DNA of 10,698 nucleotides from Nocardioidaceae bacterium. GTDB taxonomy: Bacteria; Actinomycetota; Actinomycetes; Propionibacteriales; Nocardioidaceae. Where the stretch lies: positions 1 to 10,698 of the forward strand of contig JACCYS010000054.1 in the NCBI GenBank assembly GCA_013696365.1. Reading direction: 5' to 3'. The first letter of the stretch is position 1; each line of letters starts with the position of its first letter. A program made the position numbers and the translations under genes. The notes below the pieces were generated by a model that made no database searches, was not told the origin of the DNA, and saw only the letters and a program-made list of their open reading frames with translations. Positions 1 through 5,494 of this stretch are shown one piece after another.

Positions 1-383
1 GTCTCGGCGAGTGCGGAGACTTGTTTCATGAGCCACCCTGCCTGTTGCAGGGCGCGTCTGTGATCGTAGTGGAGCTTCTCGACGGCTTCGGGGGTGAAGT
101 CGTCGAGCTCGTCGTGGGGTCGCTCGGTGTTGAACCAGATGACCCATTCGGTGGTGCCGAGTTCGACGTGGTCGACGTCGCGCCGGGGGCCCTGTCGGCG
201 GATCAGCTCGTTCTTGAACGACCCGACGGTGGTCTCGGCCACCGTCTGCCGCGACACCCCGAACCGGCGGGCCACATCAGTGACCGCGACCCCGTCCAGA
301 ACCTCCAGCACCGCCCTATACCGCTGCTCGACCACACCCAGCTCCACCAACACCACCGGCTCCTTCCGCGACCCTCGGACCAC
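1..383 (-). pseudogene. Chimeric transposase remnant: IS481-type N-terminus joined to IS3-type C-terminus (3' end beyond window)
   Basis: The minus strand is open from a GTG at 383 to the window edge (127 codons). Residues 1-48 look like the N-terminal helix-turn-helix of an IS481-family transposase: they contain VELGVVEQRYRAVLEVLDG and then VARRFGVSRQTV. From about residue 49 the protein matches the C-terminal end of IS3-type OrfB: AETTVGSFKNELIRR, WFNTERPHDELDDFTPEA and EKLHYDHRRALQQAG. E50 would be the last residue of the DDE triad. Both catalytic Asp regions that should lie between the halves are absent. The joint is at about 236-245 and keeps the frame, so the ORF looks intact, but a working DDE enzyme is not expected. 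GTG at 356 is an alternative start. The simplest reading is recombination or deletion between two nested elements. The family assignments are from memory of conserved motifs, not from a search. Confidence 0.72.
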
Positions 384-421
384 GAAAGAACCCCGCCAAC
401 AAGGGCGGCAACAACACCAGG

Positions 422-465
422 TGTCAACCAGGTCCCGGAACCTTTGTCGCCCAGGAACCGGAACC
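422..465. repeat. Pair of 21-bp direct repeats, 23-bp period
   Basis: Two 21-bp copies lie at 422-442 and 445-465. They share TGTC, CCAGG and CCGGAACC and match at 17 of 21 positions by eye. They lie between the chimeric transposase start (383) and the IS3 left end (477), in a stretch with no gene. Repeated subterminal blocks like this are plausible transposase-binding sites of the older IS481-type element, but that role is inference. Confidence 0.55.
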
Positions 466-476
466 GCGTCCCCAAC

Positions 477-502
477 TGTCCCGCTTCAAACTTCTTGGCA
501 GG
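477..502 (+). repeat. IS3 element left terminal inverted repeat (IRL)
   Basis: Begins TGTCCCGC, then TCAA, and ends GGCAGG. These blocks are shared in order with the reverse complement of 1797-1821; the centre differs (ACTTCTT against GAAGGT). Confidence 0.8.
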
Positions 503-521
503 CCGGTTGTGAGGGCATGAT
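495..521 (+). promoter_or_regulatory. Possible IS3 transposase promoter
   Basis: TTGGCA at 495-500, partly inside the left inverted repeat, is followed after 15 bp by CATGAT at 516-521. A -35 box within the terminal repeat is common in IS elements. The -10 match is weak and the spacing short, so this is only a candidate. The transposase Shine-Dalgarno AGGAGG is at 536-541. Confidence 0.25.
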
Positions 522-547
522 CGGCGTCTGAGTCGAGGAGGTATCTC

Positions 548-865
548 ATGGGTCGTGCGCCTGTGATCGCGGCGGAGAGGAAGACCCGCGTCGTGCTGGC
601 GGTCTTGGCTGGTGAGGTCTCGGTCTCAGAGGCCGCCCGGAAGGAGAAGGTCAGCGAGCAGTCGATCCACCGGTGGAGGGCCGACTTCGTCGAGTGCGGC
701 AAGGTGGGCCTGAGCGCCGGCCGGACTGGTCCCTCGACCCGCGAGCAGCAGCTCGAAGCGGAGGTCGCCGAGCTGACGCAGGCGCTGGGCGAGGCGCACC
801 TGGAGGCGCGGGTCTGGAAGAAGTCAGCTGAGGGCCGACTGGGCCCTTCGAGGACCTCGAGGTAG
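548..865 (+). CDS. IS3-family transposase OrfA (HTH protein)
   Basis: This 105-aa protein is the DNA-binding half of an IS3 transposase. It should recognise the terminal repeats and, alone, usually represses or modulates the full enzyme. Residues about 10-50 form a helix-turn-helix (VLAVLAGEVSVSEAARKEK, then SEQSIHRWRADF). Residues about 65-92 (STREQQLEAEVAELTQALG and beyond) look like the leucine-zipper coiled coil used for multimerisation. The start is secure: ATG 548 is preceded by AGGAGG with a 6-nt spacer. The last residues (GPSRTSR) depart from the usual IS3 sequence. A -1 shift at 841-847 restores GPFEDLEV, which leads straight into OrfB. The ORF therefore probably ends as either free OrfA or an OrfAB fusion. 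Confidence 0.85.
   Translation: MGRAPVIAAERKTRVVLAVLAGEVSVSEAARKEKVSEQSIHRWRADFVECGKVGLSAGRTGPSTREQQLEAEVAELTQALGEAHLEARVWKKSAEGRLGPSRTSR
841..847 (+). promoter_or_regulatory. Candidate programmed -1 frameshift heptamer between orfA and orfB
   Basis: G GGC CCT, read in the orfA frame (codons 842-844 and 845-847), has the X XXY YYZ form. After a -1 slip the reading continues TTC GAG GAC CTC through 882 without a stop and enters the orfB ATG at 883 in frame. A perfect 6-bp inverted repeat with a 1-nt centre (TCGAGG A CCTCGA, 848-860) follows at once and could stimulate slippage. Frameshifting to make OrfAB is established for IS3. Use of this GC-rich heptamer is inference; loss of one C from an ancestral CCCC is the alternative. 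Confidence 0.5.
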
Positions 866-882
866 CCAGGGTCGAGGCGGGG

Positions 883-1812
883 ATGCCGACCACGAGGTTC
901 TGTGAGCTGTTCGGCATCCCGGAGCGGACCTACCGCCGCTGGCAAGCCAGATCCAGAGCGAGGAAGCCGGCCAAGGGCCCGTGGCCGCGGCCAGCCCGGT
1001 CGAGCAACCGCGACGTGGTGGTTGCGTTGGCGACCCAACACCCGGCTTGGGGGCACCGCAAGATCTGGGCGATGGCTCGCCACAGCGGTCACCCGGTGAC
1101 GGCCTCGACGGTGCTGCGGATCCTCGATGACGAAGGGCTGCTACTCAAGGCCCACTACCAGCGCGAACGTCGTCAGCTGGCCCAGCAACGGCGTGCTGCG
1201 TTCGCCGAACCGCCGACGGCCCCGAACCAGGTGTGGCAGTTCGACTTCTCCGAGTGCGAGACGACCAAGGGCGGCACCTGGCGGGTGGCGGGGATCGCCG
1301 ACTACTGGTCCACCTACGAGTTCGGCTGGCACTGGTCCCCTACCGCCAACCAGTTCGACGCGATCACCGCGGTCGAAGTCGCTGTCACCGAGGCCGAGCG
1401 GCTGCTCGGCCACCCGCTGGTCGACCTCTGCACGGTCGACACCGACACCGGGGAGATCAAGCCGGCCATCACGCTGGTCACCGACAACGGTGGCCCGTTC
1501 AAGTCGTTCCGCTTCGGCGCCTTCATCACCGGCCAACCGGCGTTGACCCACGTCCGGACCAAGGTCAACAGCCCGGGCCAGAACGGCGTCCGAGAACGCG
1601 GCTTCCAGTCGCTGAAGTACGACCGGCTCTACCTCGAACCCATCGACGACCCCCTCGACCTGGTCCGCGAGGCCGAGGCCTTCCGAGTCGAGTTCAACAC
1701 CATCCGGCCGCACGAGGCGATCGCCTGGAACCGCCCGCACGATGTTCACCAAGGCCTCGCCGACCCGACAACCCCCACCTTTCCCGAGCCACAATTCCTG
1801 CCACCTTCTTGA
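883..1812 (+). CDS. IS3-family transposase OrfB (DDE integrase)
   Basis: This 309-aa protein is the catalytic half of the IS3 transposase, which cuts and joins the element ends. An HTH_21-like segment lies around residues 43-100 (HPAWGHRKIWA, then VTASTVLRILDDEGL). The rve integrase core follows: D121 in WQFDFSE, D201 in LVTDNGGPF and E238 in NGVRERGF, with 36 residues between D201 and E238. The C-terminus has the usual FNTIRPHEAIAWNRP block. All three acidic residues are present, so it could be active. The first ATG in frame is 883 and no good Shine-Dalgarno precedes it, which fits production mainly as an OrfAB fusion. The stop lies inside the right inverted repeat. Confidence 0.88.
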   Translation: MPTTRFCELFGIPERTYRRWQARSRARKPAKGPWPRPARSSNRDVVVALATQHPAWGHRKIWAMARHSGHPVTASTVLRILDDEGLLLKAHYQRERRQLAQQRRAAFAEPPTAPNQVWQFDFSECETTKGGTWRVAGIADYWSTYEFGWHWSPTANQFDAITAVEVAVTEAERLLGHPLVDLCTVDTDTGEIKPAITLVTDNGGPFKSFRFGAFITGQPALTHVRTKVNSPGQNGVRERGFQSLKYDRLYLEPIDDPLDLVREAEAFRVEFNTIRPHEAIAWNRPHDVHQGLADPTTPTFPEPQFLPPS

Positions 1813-1821
1813 CGCGGGACA
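1797..1821 (-). repeat. IS3 element right terminal inverted repeat (IRR)
   Basis: Its reverse complement begins TGTCCCGC, then TCAAG, and ends GGCAGG, matching the left repeat in order. It contains the orfB stop codon at 1810-1812. Confidence 0.8.
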
Positions 1822-2448
1822 GCGGGCCTCGACGTAGGCCACGCGGGACTGGTCATCGATCACGGTGTGCAGGTAGCAGGTCCCGATCAACGGGTTGCCG
1901 TGGAGGTTGCCGCGGCCGGCGGTTCGGACCGCAGTGGTGGAGCGGTTCTTCTTGCCCTGCTGCCGGCCGACGTAGCGCCACCCACCGCCGTCGGGGACCT
2001 TGCCGAGCTTCTTCACGTCCACGTGGATCAGATCGCCCGGCCGCTCGTGTTCGTAGCGTCGGATCGGCTCACCGGTGGCACGGTCGATGTGCGAGAGCCG
2101 GTTAATCCCGCAGCGCACCAAGACCGCGTGCACCGTTGAGGACGGCATGTTGAGCCGGTCTGCGATCTCGACGGGACCCAGGCGCTGCTTCCAGCGCAGG
2201 TGGACGATCTTACGGACCACCGGCACCGGAGTCCGGTTCGGCTGATGATGGGGACGAGAGGACCGATCAGCCATGCCAACAGGTCCTTCGGCCGCGTATC
2301 GCTCAGCCCACTTCTTGGCAGTCTTCCACGACACGTCGTAGCGCTCGGCAGCCCTGGCCAGCGGCCAGCCATGGTCAACGATGAGAAGCGCCAACCTCAA
2401 CCGGGCGCGGGGGGTCAGGGCAGCGTTGGAATGGGTAGCGTGGGCCAC
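1822..2448 (-). pseudogene. IS481-family transposase, truncated after 209 codons
   Basis: The N-terminal two thirds of an IS481-type DDE transposase. Residues 1-60 form the first helix-turn-helix (ARAAERYDVSWKTAKKWAER). A second DNA-binding segment follows to about 125 (EIADRLNMPSSTVHAVL). The integrase core then starts with D144 in GDLIHVDVKKLG and HTVIDDQSRVAYVEA. Reading enters the IS3 terminus right after residue 209, so the second Asp and the Glu are lost and it cannot be active. The GTG start at 2448 is supported by GGAGG with a 5-nt spacer and by the family's usual AHATHSNAALTPRARLRLA beginning. In frame, translation could run on into antisense IS3 sequence down to 1141, which has no meaning as a protein. 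The GTG's Shine-Dalgarno lies in a hairpin (2449-2510). Confidence 0.88.
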
Positions 2449-2510
2449 GAAGGCCTCCGTCGGTGCGGAACTGGTTTCTAGACAGCTCCACTCCACACCA
2501 GGAGGCCTTC
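2449..2510 (-). promoter_or_regulatory. RBS-sequestering inverted repeat in the IS481 transposase leader
   Basis: GAAGGCCTCC (2449-2458) and GGAGGCCTTC (2501-2510) are perfect 10-bp arms with a 42-nt loop. In the minus-strand transcript the 3' arm contains the Shine-Dalgarno GGAGG and ends right at the GTG start. Reading through from outside would thus hide the start site. Such hairpins guarding against impinging transcription are known in other IS families; the function here is inferred. Confidence 0.5.
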
Positions 2511-2598
2511 ACCCATCTACGACATCACACCGTCGCGTCACACGATCTCGACCAACGTGCCTGGACATCACACCTGGCCCAGGACCCTCCGTCGGCAC

Positions 2599-2604
2599 TA
2601 CCCT
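2599..2604 (+). promoter_or_regulatory. Possible -10 box for a leaderless CBS-domain mRNA
   Basis: TACCCT (TANNNT form) sits 6 nt before the ATG at 2611, where transcription would begin at or near the start codon. No Shine-Dalgarno precedes that ATG. Leaderless genes with this layout are common in actinobacteria. No convincing -35 is seen. Confidence 0.35.
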
Positions 2605-2610
2605 GCGCAG

Positions 2611-3048
2611 ATGCGGATCAAAGATGTGCTCGCAGCAAAGGCAGTCGCCACGGTTGTCGTCATCGATCCGCGGGCGTCAGTGCATGACCTGTTGCATCTG
2701 CTCGCAGAGCACAACATCGGTGCGGTGGTGGTGAGCCCCGACGGCGAGCAGGTCACCGGCATCGTGTCTGAGCGTGACGTTGTGCGCCGCATCGCCGAGG
2801 GGCCGGACGCCTTGTTGACGTCCACAGTCGACACCATCATGTCCACCGACGTGGTCGTCTGCGAGCCGAGCGACAGCCTGGACGACCTGATGCGACTGAT
2901 GACCGTTCGCCGCATCCGGCACGTGCCGGTCGTTCATGATGCCAAGCTGCAAGGCCTGGTCAGCATTGGTGACGCGGTCAAGACCCGCATCGGTGAGTTG
3001 GAGTTCGAGCGCGACCAGCTCAACCAGTACGTCTCTGGTGGCCAGTAG
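2611..3048 (+). CDS. Two-CBS-domain protein (Hrp1-like stand-alone CBS pair)
   Basis: A soluble 145-aa protein made of a Bateman module and little else. CBS1 spans about residues 10-60 (TVVVIDPRASVHDLLHLLAE, GAVVV, VTGIVSERDVVRRIAE). CBS2 spans about 72-126 (TIMSTDVVVCEPSDSLDDLM, IRHVPVV, LQGLVSIGDAVK). A short helical tail (ELEFERDQLNQYVSG) typical of this class follows. Such proteins usually bind adenine nucleotides or related ligands as sensors; no ligand or partner can be read from the sequence. ATG 2611 begins the conserved MRIKDVL. An in-frame upstream ATG at 2557 would add residues encoded partly by IS481 end sequence and is unlikely. The gene is alone on this strand and converges on crcB with a 5-bp gap. 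The IS481 remnant ends about 43 bp upstream and may have replaced its native promoter. Confidence 0.85.
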   Translation: MRIKDVLAAKAVATVVVIDPRASVHDLLHLLAEHNIGAVVVSPDGEQVTGIVSERDVVRRIAEGPDALLTSTVDTIMSTDVVVCEPSDSLDDLMRLMTVRRIRHVPVVHDAKLQGLVSIGDAVKTRIGELEFERDQLNQYVSGGQ

Positions 3049-3077
3049 GCGGCTCACAGCAGTTGGCCGATCACCAG
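3035..3077. terminator. Weak candidate hairpin between convergent CBS and crcB genes
   Basis: CTGGTGGCCA (3035-3044) can pair with TGGC (3064-3067) and CACCAG (3072-3077), with a 4-nt bulge. It spans both stop codons, where a bidirectional terminator would be needed. The stem is interrupted, the loop is 19 nt and there is no U-tract on either strand, so this is only a possibility. Confidence 0.22.
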
Positions 3078-3422
3078 CCCCAGTGCAGCGGCCGCGACCC
3101 CCGCCAGCACGCTCACCAGCACGTTCAACGCCGCCGACGCAGCCGCGCCGTCCTCGACCAGTTGCCACGTCTCGTAGGCGAAAGTGCTGTACGTGGTGAA
3201 CGCTCCGCACAACCCGATCCCGACGCCGGCGACCAGCGCACCGTCACCGGTCTGCTGCCCGGCGACGCCGGTCACCAGACCGAGCAGCAACGAGCCGGCG
3301 ACGTTGACCACGAGAGTGCCCCACGGCAGACCCGCACCGAGGCGGCGTTGCACCGCCCGGTCGGTGAGGTAGCGCAGCGGCGCACCGGCAGCAGCACCGA
3401 GGCAGACCCACCACCAGGTCAC
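3054..3422 (-). CDS. crcB: CrcB/Fluc fluoride channel subunit (second of pair)
   Basis: A 122-aa protein with four predicted membrane segments, of the Fluc family that lets fluoride leave the cell and so protects against its toxicity. Family motifs are in order: GAPLRYL (R17), WGTLVVNVAGSLLLG (N40), then GLCGAFTTYSTF (residues 70-81). The pore aromatic usually found as Phe in TTFSTF is Tyr78 here, with F81 kept. The start is GTG 3422, which overlaps the stop of the preceding crcB as GTGA, so the two are translationally coupled. Positive charges sit in loop 1 (RYLTDRAVQRR), not in loop 2 or the C-terminus. This predicts the orientation opposite to its partner and fits an antiparallel heterodimer. 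No fluoride riboswitch is visible nearby. Confidence 0.9.
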   Translation of the reverse strand: MTWWWVCLGAAAGAPLRYLTDRAVQRRLGAGLPWGTLVVNVAGSLLLGLVTGVAGQQTGDGALVAGVGIGLCGAFTTYSTFAYETWQLVEDGAAASAALNVLVSVLAGVAAAALGLVIGQLL

Positions 3423-3850
3423 TGCGACCCCCTGCCCGTCCGGCCGAAAGCCTTGGTCACAGCGACCGCCACGGCGACGGCCAGCACCGCCCCGACCGCT
3501 GTCACCGCGAGGTATCCGAGCGCCAGCACGGGTCTGCCCTCGGTGACCAGCGTGACCGCATCGACCGCGTAGGTGGAGAAGGTGGTGTACCCGCCGAGCA
3601 CCCCGATTCCGAGGAACGGCCGCAGCAGGCGGTGCCGCCCCGGGCGGGCGGTGACATGCACGAGCAGCACACCGATCAGGGCGCTGCCGGTCAGGTTGAC
3701 CAGCAACGTCGCCCAGGGCCAGTCGCCGCTCGCGACAGGCAGCATGAGGCTGGCAGCATGCCGGGCCACGGCACCGATGGCGCCGCCAAGTGCGATCACA
3801 GCGAGCAACGCGACCTGCGCGCCGTCGTGCTGCCCCGCACGCCTGGCCAT
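3419..3850 (-). CDS. crcB: CrcB/Fluc fluoride channel subunit (first of pair)
   Basis: A 143-aa four-helix membrane protein of the Fluc/CrcB family. Motifs: GAIGAVARHAA (R30), WATLLVNLTGSALIG (N52) and GVLGGYTTFSTYAVD with F91 and Y94. The aromatic pair is thus Phe-Tyr, the mirror of Tyr-Phe in the downstream partner. Positive residues cluster at the N-terminus (MARR), in loop 2 (RPGRHRLLR) and in the C-terminal tail (KAFGRTGRG), which predicts both ends in the cytoplasm. ATG 3850 is supported by GGGAGG with a 9-nt spacer. The gene follows the GNAT acetyltransferase after 26 bp and overlaps the second crcB by 4 bp. Family membership is firm; obligate heterodimer formation is inference from pairing and charge. 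Confidence 0.9.
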   Translation of the reverse strand: MARRAGQHDGAQVALLAVIALGGAIGAVARHAASLMLPVASGDWPWATLLVNLTGSALIGVLLVHVTARPGRHRLLRPFLGIGVLGGYTTFSTYAVDAVTLVTEGRPVLALGYLAVTAVGAVLAVAVAVAVTKAFGRTGRGSQ

Positions 3851-3876
3851 GGGCGTCAGCCTCCCAGGTCGACCGC

Positions 3877-4410
3877 TCAGCTGCCGGAGGCGTCGGCGGC
3901 CCGCTCCCAGATCTGCTCCAGCCCATCGCGGGCATCGACCCGCTCGCCGACCCGGACGAACCCTGCACGGCGTATCAACGCCAGCGACGCCGCGTTGTCC
4001 GGCGCGATGCTGGCCCGCAGCACCTGTGCCCCGTGCTCGGCCGCCCATGTCCACATCGCCGCTGCGGCCTCTGCGGCATAGCCCTGCCCCTGATGGTCAG
4101 GCAGCACGCCATACCCGATCTCGACCATGCCTCGGGCGTCCGGTGGAGCGTGGAAGTTGCTGCGGCCGACCGCTGCGCCGCTTTCGCGCAACACCACCGC
4201 CCGCAACAGCCAAGGCTCGTCGGCCGGCGCGTGGGCCAGTTGCGCGGCCCGCAGGTGCACCGTGTGCGCCGATCCGGCCAGAAAGTCCTCGGGGTCGGTG
4301 AAGCCGAGGTCGGGCAGCGGCTCGCCGGCGACGTAGGCACGCAGCCACGCGCCGGTCAGCAATACCAGGTCGAGCCGCTGAGTGCGGACCGTCGCCGCGA
4401 GCCCGGTCAC
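3877..4410 (-). CDS. GNAT-family N-acetyltransferase
   Basis: A 177-aa protein of the RimJ/RimL-like acetyltransferase group, which moves the acetyl group from acetyl-CoA to an amine. It begins in the usual way (VRTQRLDLVLLTG, residues 8-20). The acetyl-CoA pyrophosphate-binding motif is VEIGYGVLPDHQGQGYAAEA (96-115, Q/H-x-G-x-G/A form). The C-terminal part has the expected SIAPDNAASLALIRRAGF (134-151), where the side-chain Asn packs near the cofactor. The GTG start at 4410 lies 4 bp after the fbpC stop; no strong Shine-Dalgarno is seen, so re-initiation after fbpC is likely. The substrate cannot be told from the sequence. Position between an iron ABC transporter and fluoride channels gives no clear clue to its job. 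Confidence 0.85.
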   Translation of the reverse strand: MTGLAATVRTQRLDLVLLTGAWLRAYVAGEPLPDLGFTDPEDFLAGSAHTVHLRAAQLAHAPADEPWLLRAVVLRESGAAVGRSNFHAPPDARGMVEIGYGVLPDHQGQGYAAEAAAAMWTWAAEHGAQVLRASIAPDNAASLALIRRAGFVRVGERVDARDGLEQIWERAADASGS

Positions 4411-4414
4411 GGGC

Positions 4415-5494
4415 TCAGGCGGCGAACACCGCGAGCGGGTGATCCACCAACGGTCGCACCCGCACCCGGGTGCCGATGGCCAGCGGCGACGAGTGCGGCC
4501 GTACGCCGCGCAGCGTACTGCCGTCGGCAAACCTGACGTGGTGCAGCACCAGGGCGCCGCGGAACTCGGTGCGGACAACCACCCCGCTGCCGCTGTCGGC
4601 CGGCTCCATCGCCACCTCGTGCGGGCGCAGCATCACCTGGCACGGACCGACGCCGGGGGTCGTCACCGGCAACGTGCCGAATGCGGTGTGTGCCCGGTCG
4701 CCGACTCGCTCCCCGCGAACGAAGTCGGCCTCGCCCAGGAACGTCGCCACAAAGCGACTGGTCGGGTTGTGGAACACCTGCTCGGGCACATCGACCTGCT
4801 CGAGGCGGCCGGCGTGCATCACCGCCACCCGGTCGCCGGCTGCCAATGCCTCCTCCTGGTCGTGGGTGACGAAGACCCCGGTGGCGCCGGCGGCGTGCAG
4901 CACCTGGACGGTGTGTTCGCGGACGAGCGTGCGCAGGTTGCGGTCCAGGTGCGAGAACGGCTCGTCGAGCAGCACCACTGCCGGGTCGGGGGCCAACGCC
5001 CGCGCCAGCGCGACCCGCTGCTGCTCACCGCCCGACAGCTCGTGCGGGAAGCGCTGCCCCAAACCGTCGAGCCCCACCAGGTCGAGCACCTCGCGCACCC
5101 GCTGCTGGCGGCCGCGGTCTCGGCGGCGCAACCCGAAGACCACGTTGGACGCCACGTCAAGGTGCGGGAACAACGCCAGGTCTTGAAAGACCACGCCCAC
5201 ATTGCGGCGCTCTGGCGGCACGAACGTCCTCGGGCCGGCCACCTGCCGTCCGCCGGCCCAGATCTCACCGCTGTCCGCCGCAAGCAGACCCGCAACCGCC
5301 CGCAGCATCGTCGACTTGCCGCAGCCACTGGGCCCGACCACAGCCAGCAGCTCGGCAGCCGACACCTGCAGGCTGACCCGGTCCAACGCCAGCACGTCAC
5401 CGAACCGTTTGCTGAGGTCGCACAGCTCGAGGACCGGTGCGGTCCGCAACGGTGCTGCGTGCCGGGTCGACAACTCAGGACTGGCCACGTTCAC
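4415..5494 (-). CDS. fbpC: Ferric-iron ABC transporter ATP-binding protein
   Basis: A 359-aa cytoplasmic ATPase that would power the FbpB permease. Walker A is GPSGCGKST (54-62), the Q-loop is FQDLALFPH (Q104), the signature is LSGGEQQR (153-160), Walker B is VVLLDEPFSHLD (173-184) and the H-loop is VTHDQEE (H211). The C-terminal 120 residues form a TOBE-type regulatory domain (VMLRPHEVAM and FRGALVLHHVRFADG), as in FbpC/PotA-type subunits. The GTG start at 5494 overlaps the fbpB 3' end by 20 bp. GTG 5488 is an alternative with GAGAGG 8 nt upstream. All catalytic motifs are intact. Substrate assignment to Fe3+ rests on the neighbouring FbpA and FbpB, since the ATPase alone could serve spermidine, thiamine or sulfate systems. 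Confidence 0.9.
   Translation of the reverse strand: MNVASPELSTRHAAPLRTAPVLELCDLSKRFGDVLALDRVSLQVSAAELLAVVGPSGCGKSTMLRAVAGLLAADSGEIWAGGRQVAGPRTFVPPERRNVGVVFQDLALFPHLDVASNVVFGLRRRDRGRQQRVREVLDLVGLDGLGQRFPHELSGGEQQRVALARALAPDPAVVLLDEPFSHLDRNLRTLVREHTVQVLHAAGATGVFVTHDQEEALAAGDRVAVMHAGRLEQVDVPEQVFHNPTSRFVATFLGEADFVRGERVGDRAHTAFGTLPVTTPGVGPCQVMLRPHEVAMEPADSGSGVVVRTEFRGALVLHHVRFADGSTLRGVRPHSSPLAIGTRVRVRPLVDHPLAVFAA

Larger units (their letters stand above)
477..1821 (+). mobile_element. IS3-family insertion sequence, apparently complete (about 1.35 kb)
   Basis: The element is bounded by imperfect inverted repeats that both begin TGTCCCGC (477-502 and 1797-1821). It carries orfA and orfB in the arrangement usual for IS3: a small HTH protein, then a DDE integrase in the -1 frame, with the orfB stop inside the right repeat. 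The size of 1345 bp fits the family. The outer bases C476 and G1822 also pair, so the ends could each be one base further out. The flanks (CCCAA on the left, GCGGG on the right) show no 3-4 bp target duplication. The right flank is the interior of an IS481-type transposase gene, while the left flank is not its continuation. This points to an adjacent deletion or to recombination after insertion. Confidence 0.85.
1822..2567 (-). mobile_element. IS481-family element remnant (5' part), cut off by the IS3 element
   Basis: Contains the truncated transposase (2448 down to 1822) and its 5' leader. The outer end is placed at 2567 because the minus strand there begins TGTCCAGGCACG, a TGT-type terminus in keeping with IS481 elements. 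No matching right end is visible, since that half of the element is lost. The 2567 boundary is a judgement by eye. Confidence 0.5.

Noticed and set aside
1141..1821. Open minus-strand frame that continues the truncated IS481 transposase to 451 codons
   Set aside because: This part is antisense to IS3 orfB and does not resemble a transposase C-terminus; it is open only because of high GC content.
3840..3880. Possible fluoride riboswitch before crcB
   Set aside because: The gap is only 26 bp, too short for the aptamer, and no conserved crcB-motif sequence is visible here.
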